The position numbers and the translations under genes are program-made. From assembly GCF_001039355.2 (NCBI RefSeq), contig NW_019775415.1:288159-310756 (forward strand): DNA of 22,598 nt. Reading direction: 5' to 3'. The notes beneath the pieces were generated by a model. It did no database searches. It had not been told where the DNA came from and saw nothing but the letters and a program-made list of their open reading frames with translations. Source of the DNA: Lingula anatina. Taxonomy: Eukaryota > Brachiopoda > Lingulata > Lingulida > Lingulidae. Below are positions 18,032 to 22,598 of this stretch, piece after piece. How positions within the stretch are numbered: position 1 is the first letter of the stretch; the number at the start of each line of letters is the position of its first letter.

Positions 18032-18315
18032 CCCCTCTGTGAGAAAGTAGAAAGTTTCCATTTGATGTGTCCAGATGTCTCGGAGACGGCTTTTTCTCTT
18101 TGATGATTCATGATTTTTATGTATATTACTGAGTCACTGAACATTCATCTCAATCTTTGTTATTTTGTTTTAACCAGTAGGATAATAAGGATATGCAAGG
18201 CAAATGACGACTTAAATAATGTAAAGTTGACACAGATTACACAAAAAAATACATTTTTTCACAAAAAATTAAGCTTTGTGCTCATTTGCAGTTTAAGTTT
18301 TATGTAGAAATAGCG

Positions 18316-18339
18316 TCTCTCTCTCTCTCGCTCTCTCTA
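18316..18339. repeat. (CT)n microsatellite
   Basis: TCTCTCTCTCTCTC interrupted once by a G (TCGCTCTCTCT). Confidence 0.95.
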
Positions 18340-19228
18340 TAGGCCTAATAGCAAAATAGCAACGGAGTAATATGACAGAGGTACAAAGAAAATGTAAGCA
18401 CTACAAAGATGAAGCAAGAAAATTTAACATTTGTCTTCATCATGATTCCAGGACTTTTATTTCCTCCGAAATCACATTAATCGGCAAAAGTTAACCTAGT
18501 TTTGATAATTATTCCAGACCTTTTACGTTTGGGCCAACGAGTTCTAAGTAGGCCATTTTCTTGGCTAAATTCAAGAAAGTTTTAGAAGAATGACCCTTTC
18601 TAAAATCTATAGATATAGCCGTGTGAGTATTTAGGAGTGATCTTCTGTGCCACGTCACTTACAATGAGCAGTTCATTTAAAATTACAAGGTTTTGCGATT
18701 TATAGTTGTAGAAAATAACAAAAACTGTCAAATTCAGGGAACATATATGTGACTACATGTTTTTTTCTGCAATCAAAATGCAGCAAATTAACAGTTGACT
18801 TTATTTTGACTTTTTAACTAAAACACACTCATTTATCTCATTATAAAAATTATATGTATTATTTATATTTTTCATTTTTATAGCAGACTAAACAGTTATC
18901 TGAAAATTAACTTTCTATGAACACATGCAACGAATAATCAAGAAAATTCAGATGCAACACTCGTGATAAGCATATTCGGTTAAAAATATAATCATGGTTG
19001 TCGTGAGGTACCAGCTAACATCACTTTGGGTTCCAGTCTTTAGTGAAATAGAATGTACATGTACCTCGACGAAGAGAAAAAATTCTCATCATGTCACCAA
19101 AACCTAAAGGTATTTCACTCGGGGATCTAAGACTTTGTGTTGAAAGAGGAAGGGTGATGTAGGATAAAAATGTCTCTTTTCGTTCGGCAAATGTAAAACA
19201 GTGTAGTATGATACAAATAAAAACACAC
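18340..19228. other. AT-rich stretch, no supported gene
   Basis: Only short frames. TGTACATGTACC near 19053 is a palindromic word common in this kind of genome. No splice-bounded exon was found. Confidence 0.5.
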
Positions 19229-19571
19229 TGTGTCTTGCGCTATGGTATTATACATGTACATTGCAAGTAATACTTCTTATTACAGATTTATGAACAACTT
19301 TCATTCAACATTTGTCTTCTGTTATTTTCTGATCGGTAGATGAGGAACTTAAGTGCCAAGAGACATGCATTAAAACATTTTAACGATATTCTTTATTGAG
19401 ATAAATGGTTAAAAAACCGTTGATTTAATGGCCTATTATATGTACATATTTACAGCTGCCAAGGGCTTGTCACATCTAGCACATTTCCATGAAATCTGTG
19501 GTTGTCGTCACAACCATGTTGAGACAGGACAGAAGCCAAAATATACCGCGTGTAAAAATTGTTTTTAGTAG
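19229..19571. repeat. Direct duplication, unit 1
   Basis: It aligns with 19849-20171 at about 600 bp spacing. Matching words are TAGATGAGGAAC, AAATGGTTAAAAA, TTGTCACATCTAGCACATTT, CGTCACAACCATGTTGAGAC and TACCGCG..T.AAA..TTGTTTTTA. Divergence is substantial, so the duplication is old. Non-coding. Confidence 0.85.
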
Positions 19572-19619
19572 ATGTCAATTTTAGTAGAGTAACTTACTTA
19601 ACAATTACTTATAATATCA

Positions 19620-19762
19620 TTTTACTTTGATCTGAGAATAGCTAGAAGAAGTGCAAAAGTGCAAATGTGCGTGGAAGAGGGGTGGGATTGGGAAAATGTG
19701 TATTTCAGAAGTTATAGGTATAAAGGGAGGGGCACGTGGCCCCCTCCCTCTTAGATCCACTG
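19620..19762 (-). mobile_element. End of a hAT-MITE-like element (CAGTGG terminus)
   Basis: Read on the minus strand from 19762, it begins CAGTGGATCTAAGAGGGAGG, and the first 40 bases include a hairpin: GGGAGGGG (19725-19732) pairs exactly with CCCCTCCC (19741-19748). CAGTGG followed by a G-rich tract is the style of hAT-derived miniature elements. It lies between the two units of the duplication, so it probably inserted there. The other end was not found. Confidence 0.45.
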
Positions 19763-19848
19763 AATAAGTGACCAAATCATGAAAAAATCCCGCATTGTAT
19801 GTGGTGTTGCGTCTTGTCGTACATGAAGGACACAAGTGAAAAATGCAT

Positions 19849-20171
19849 CGTGTCTTGTGTGTTGATAGTATACCTTGCAACTAATACTGCATTTAAAAGA
19901 TTCATGAAAAACTTTATATTACAATGTCAACTATGCGTATCAGTAGATGAGGAACAGAAGTACCAAAAAGACGCACTTTAAAAACCCTTTTACAAGATGT
20001 TTTAGGTAAATGGTTAAAAATCGGTAATTATGGCCTACTATATGCATTTACAGCGGCCAACGGCTTGTCACATCTAGCACATTTCCATCAATTTTGTGGT
20101 AGACGTCACAACCATGTTGAGACAAGACAAACGTCAGAATATTACCGCGTATTAAAAGTTGTTTTTACATA
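19849..20171. repeat. Direct duplication, unit 2
   Basis: Partner of 19229-19571, in the same orientation; the spacer between them holds the CAGTGG-type fragment. Confidence 0.85.
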
Positions 20172-20371
20172 TGGACCGGGCCCCCTATGTCAAAATATCA
20201 TTTCTCGAGGAAATTAAATACATGCATGGCTTTAAAGTCTTATATAAGATAAAGTTGAATGTCCTGTAAGTGTTGTAATAGCATGTCAAATAATCATGTG
20301 ATTTAAGATATGTGTTGAAGACGTGTATTGACCGCTTGAAATGACTGGAGGATTGGCTAGTTATAATAAAC

Positions 20372-20397
20372 CAGTGGCGATTTAGAGGGGGGGGGGG
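20372..20397 (+). mobile_element. CAGTGGCG / G-run terminus of a hAT-MITE-like element
   Basis: CAGTGGCGATTTAGAG is followed by 11 G, in the opposite orientation to the end at 19762. No matching CCACTG end was found to the right, so the element's length is unknown. Confidence 0.4.
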
Positions 20398-21126
20398 CAT
20401 GACTCTTCGGTTTCTGAAAAATAAATCACACCTGTCCTCACCCCTTCACCTAACCCCAGCAGCTGAAGTCGCATAAACAAGGGCACTGTGAGGGCGTTTT
20501 GAACTATTTTATCCACGCTTTATTGCAGTGAAATAAACCAACAAATAGTTACAAGAGTGGTTTGTTTGTTAAATAGGACAGTAATATTTTTGTTAACAGT
20601 TATATTTTTCTTTCCCATCCACGTATCTTATTATAACAGGTCCTTGCTGACAATTACCCCCGCAAAAATTAAACCACTTACCTCAACCACAACACGAATG
20701 TCACCTTTAATGAAGATTAATTAGTATCGTTTAATTAATTTATTTATTTATTTATTTGCAGAAAGTCTTTGACAGTAAAAGAACCTGTCAATATTCCACA
20801 CATAATGCAAAAACATTTATCCTTCCTTCTTCCACGCACGAAATGACCCATGCGCTACCTCCAGAATAACGTCAAATGTCATATTTCTTTACTTGAATCT
20901 GTTTTTAAATTGGTTTCTTTTGCTAAATTCTTCTTTTTACAAAATAGTTTTTAATCTAGATTGTCGTATTAGAGACGCTGAAGGGTTCAAAAAGAGAACT
21001 AGTTTTGGAAACATGTTGCACATATTCTCTTGAAATATTTTGCAATTTAATTACTAACTTCAGATTTTAGCGCTGTCTTTCGGCGTACTCACTGATTCAC
21101 TGCGAGAGAAATCACAGTGCGCGAAG
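20398..21126. other. AT-rich stretch with (TTTA)n
   Basis: A (TTTA)n run sits at 20740-20757. A strong minus-strand donor, GTTGAG|GTAAGTGG (near 20688), is preceded by sequence with no ATG and no clear acceptor, so it could end a non-coding first exon; I do not call it. No gene is supported. Confidence 0.45.
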
Positions 21127-21530
21127 ATTGACGTTTGTTTATATAACCTGCCAATCGATCTGTTATTTTTGACAGCAACTATCAAAACTAACTAAATTGG
21201 ATTGGCACCTTGTCAATCAAAGGGTGTAGGAAGCTTGAACTAAATGTGTTCGACGACTATAGTAATCCACCGTGTAATGATTGTGATTGACGTTTGTTTA
21301 TATAACCTGCCAATCAAGCTGTTATTACTTGACAGCAGCTATTAAAATTAATGAATTTGATTGGCATCTTGTCTATCAAAGGATATAGGGGTTTTTACAT
21401 GTTCGGAGAGAAGAGTGTAGTAATTGTGTTTGACGTTTGTTTAAAAAAACTGTCATTCATAGTCGTGTGCGATTAACAGCTTTCATCAAAGCTGAATTAG
21501 CCTGTTTGAATTTGACACATTCCTGTCTAT
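21127..21530. repeat. Three tandem copies of a ~150-bp unit with inverted arms
   Basis: GACGTTTGTTTA starts at 21130, 21289 and 21432 (the third has GTTTAAA). In copies 1 and 2 the arms TGCCAATC and GATTGGCA (8 bp) face each other about 50 bases apart and enclose TTGACAGCA.CTAT.AAA; copy 3 is more diverged. The arms contain CCAAT/ATTGG words. Confidence 0.8.
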
Positions 21531-22343
21531 ATCAATACATGTCGTAACATTCTGAAGGTAGAGGGCATTTTCTTTTCTTTTTTTTTTCTTGCAGCGCGTT
21601 AAAAAACATCAGATTTTTTTATTTCAACCGAGAGACTGAAATTTAACAATGTGAAAGAGTCCCGGGTTCTTTCACAGGCGTTTTTAATTGTACTAAAATC
21701 AGTTGTCATTCTTTTTCTGGATATGATGTAAAATGACTATACATGAATTAACGTTGTTGTCGATGTTTGTTGCTCCATGATCCTTTCTTTGGTGCTCGTA
21801 CGAAATCGGAACTTCGTATACGAACTGAACATATTACTTTAATCATACTCGTTCTTTTACACCCGATGAATATTTTTGGGTCATTTAGAGAACGAATGGT
21901 ATAAAAAGTAAAACCTTGCCAACTTTTTCATAAGCTACGGAGAGAGAAAGGCCGAGATAATGATGTTAGTGACCAGGTAAAACCAGGTAAAATTAAAAAC
22001 TACCGGTTTTGTTCGTTCCTTATAAAGGGCCGGGTCAATAAGTAGCCCGTCTCTGTATATTGACAGGAGCGTGCTTGAAAACTGTTGTTTTCAAATAAAC
22101 TACACAATTAAAACTGACAAATTAAAACTGAAAACAATTTTATGCAATGCGTTAACAATCTTTCGAGCTTTAATATGCGATATATTTGTAGTACTTCATA
22201 AGTATAAAAACTCCAGATTTCAATTACGTGTGAATAGGAATAAGTCGGGCTGGTCTAATCAAAGACTTGAAATTCTTGGTTTAATTTAATGAATTTGTTT
22301 AAAAGCCCCCTGCCCACTTTTTTCACATCAACACAGGAAGGGA
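21531..22343. other. Stretch without a supported gene
   Basis: A long pyrimidine tract ending TTCTTGCAG at 21594 is a strong + strand acceptor, but the sequence after it is open for only about 14 codons. AACCAGGTAAAACCAGGTAA near 21973 gives two donor-like sites. The 72-codon frame at 22071-22289 has no motif. Confidence 0.45.
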
Positions 22344-22395
22344 CAGGCTTCTATTTCTTCTTCTCCTTCTTCTTCTTTTTTTTTTTTTTTTTTTT
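22344..22395. repeat. (TTC)n followed by poly-T
   Basis: A TTC-rich stretch runs into about 20 T. On the minus strand this is an A-tail-like tract, which could mark the 3' end of a retroposed sequence, but no body was recognised. Confidence 0.9.
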
Positions 22396-22536
22396 GTGGG
22401 AGCGCAAAAAACCTGGTCGAAATTTAACACTTTTTGAGACCTTTCGTAAGCCGTCCGTAAGCACGACGCATGGATTTTGTGCTAGTCGTCACAATGAGAC
22501 CGAGACCGCAGCACAGGCAAAACACTGCAGCCTGAG

Positions 22537-22598
22537 CAGTGGCTGGTTTAGGGGGGTCTCAGGGGGTCCTGCCCCCCCCCCCCCCCCCCCCCCCCCCC
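22537..22598 (+). mobile_element. CAGTGGCTGG / G-run terminus, then poly-C at window end
   Basis: CAGTGGCTGGTTTAGGGGGG resembles the ends at 19762 and 20372. It is followed by TCTCAGGGGGTCCTG and 27 C (22572-22598) to the last base. The poly-C may be the real C-rich part of such an element, or an assembly/sequencing stall at a homopolymer. Confidence 0.45.

Noticed and set aside
21541-21650. Exon after the strong acceptor at 21594
   Set aside because: Only about 14 codons before a stop in the best frame, and no donor that keeps a frame open.

Overview
The window looks like repeat-rich, AT-rich nuclear DNA from a metazoan, most likely a marine invertebrate. The reasons are spliced-type exons with GT/AG borders, long gene-poor stretches, several decayed eukaryotic DNA-transposon genes (THAP, YqaJ, hAT), minisatellites and microsatellites. 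The phylum cannot be settled from the sequence alone; frequent TACATGTA and TAGGCCT words fit lophotrochozoans or echinoderms/hemichordates, but that is an impression. No rRNA, tRNA, CRISPR or bacterial-type operon was seen, and no intact host gene is visible.

Left part (1-2430): a degenerate ~150-bp repeat (1-290), a gene-empty stretch with hairpins, a GC-rich hairpin cluster (about 1111-1188), and on the minus strand an I-PpoI-like His-Me finger endonuclease domain (1576-2103) that is stopped just before its last expected zinc ligand.

Central part (2428-9030): a 46-bp minisatellite interrupted by two nested insertions. Element A (2611-6706) has 16-bp inverted ends flanked by AAT and contains a decayed hAT transposase C-terminus. 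Element B (7021-8908) has 15-bp inverted ends flanked by AT. It carries a THAP zinc-finger exon reading in from the left and the two ends of a YqaJ-exonuclease protein reading in from the right, with the middle missing. This layout matches the ISL2EU (IS5-like, PIF/Harbinger-related) transposons, here as an internally deleted, non-autonomous copy. Removing A and B rejoins the minisatellite without a gap.

Middle-right part (9031-14110): a sequence block repeated at 9486-9735 and 13560-13775, each time beside the 46-bp minisatellite; a ~310-bp tandem repeat in three diverged copies (10371-11230); a second copy of the ~150-bp repeat (11500-12430); a second minisatellite array (12500-12990); and a short coding-looking fragment at 13883-14104.

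Right part (14105-22598): one well-bordered internal exon on the minus strand (15093-15177) of an unrecognised gene, a 16-bp G-rich minisatellite (17789-18031), a ~600-bp-spaced direct duplication (19229-20171), three CAGTGG/G-run termini of hAT-MITE type, a ~150-bp triple repeat with inverted arms (21127-21530), and a terminal run of 27 C that ends the window. Apart from the 15093-15177 exon, everything interpretable is mobile or repetitive DNA. Nothing shows the genes working together, except the two element-B proteins, which in intact relatives belong to one transposon.
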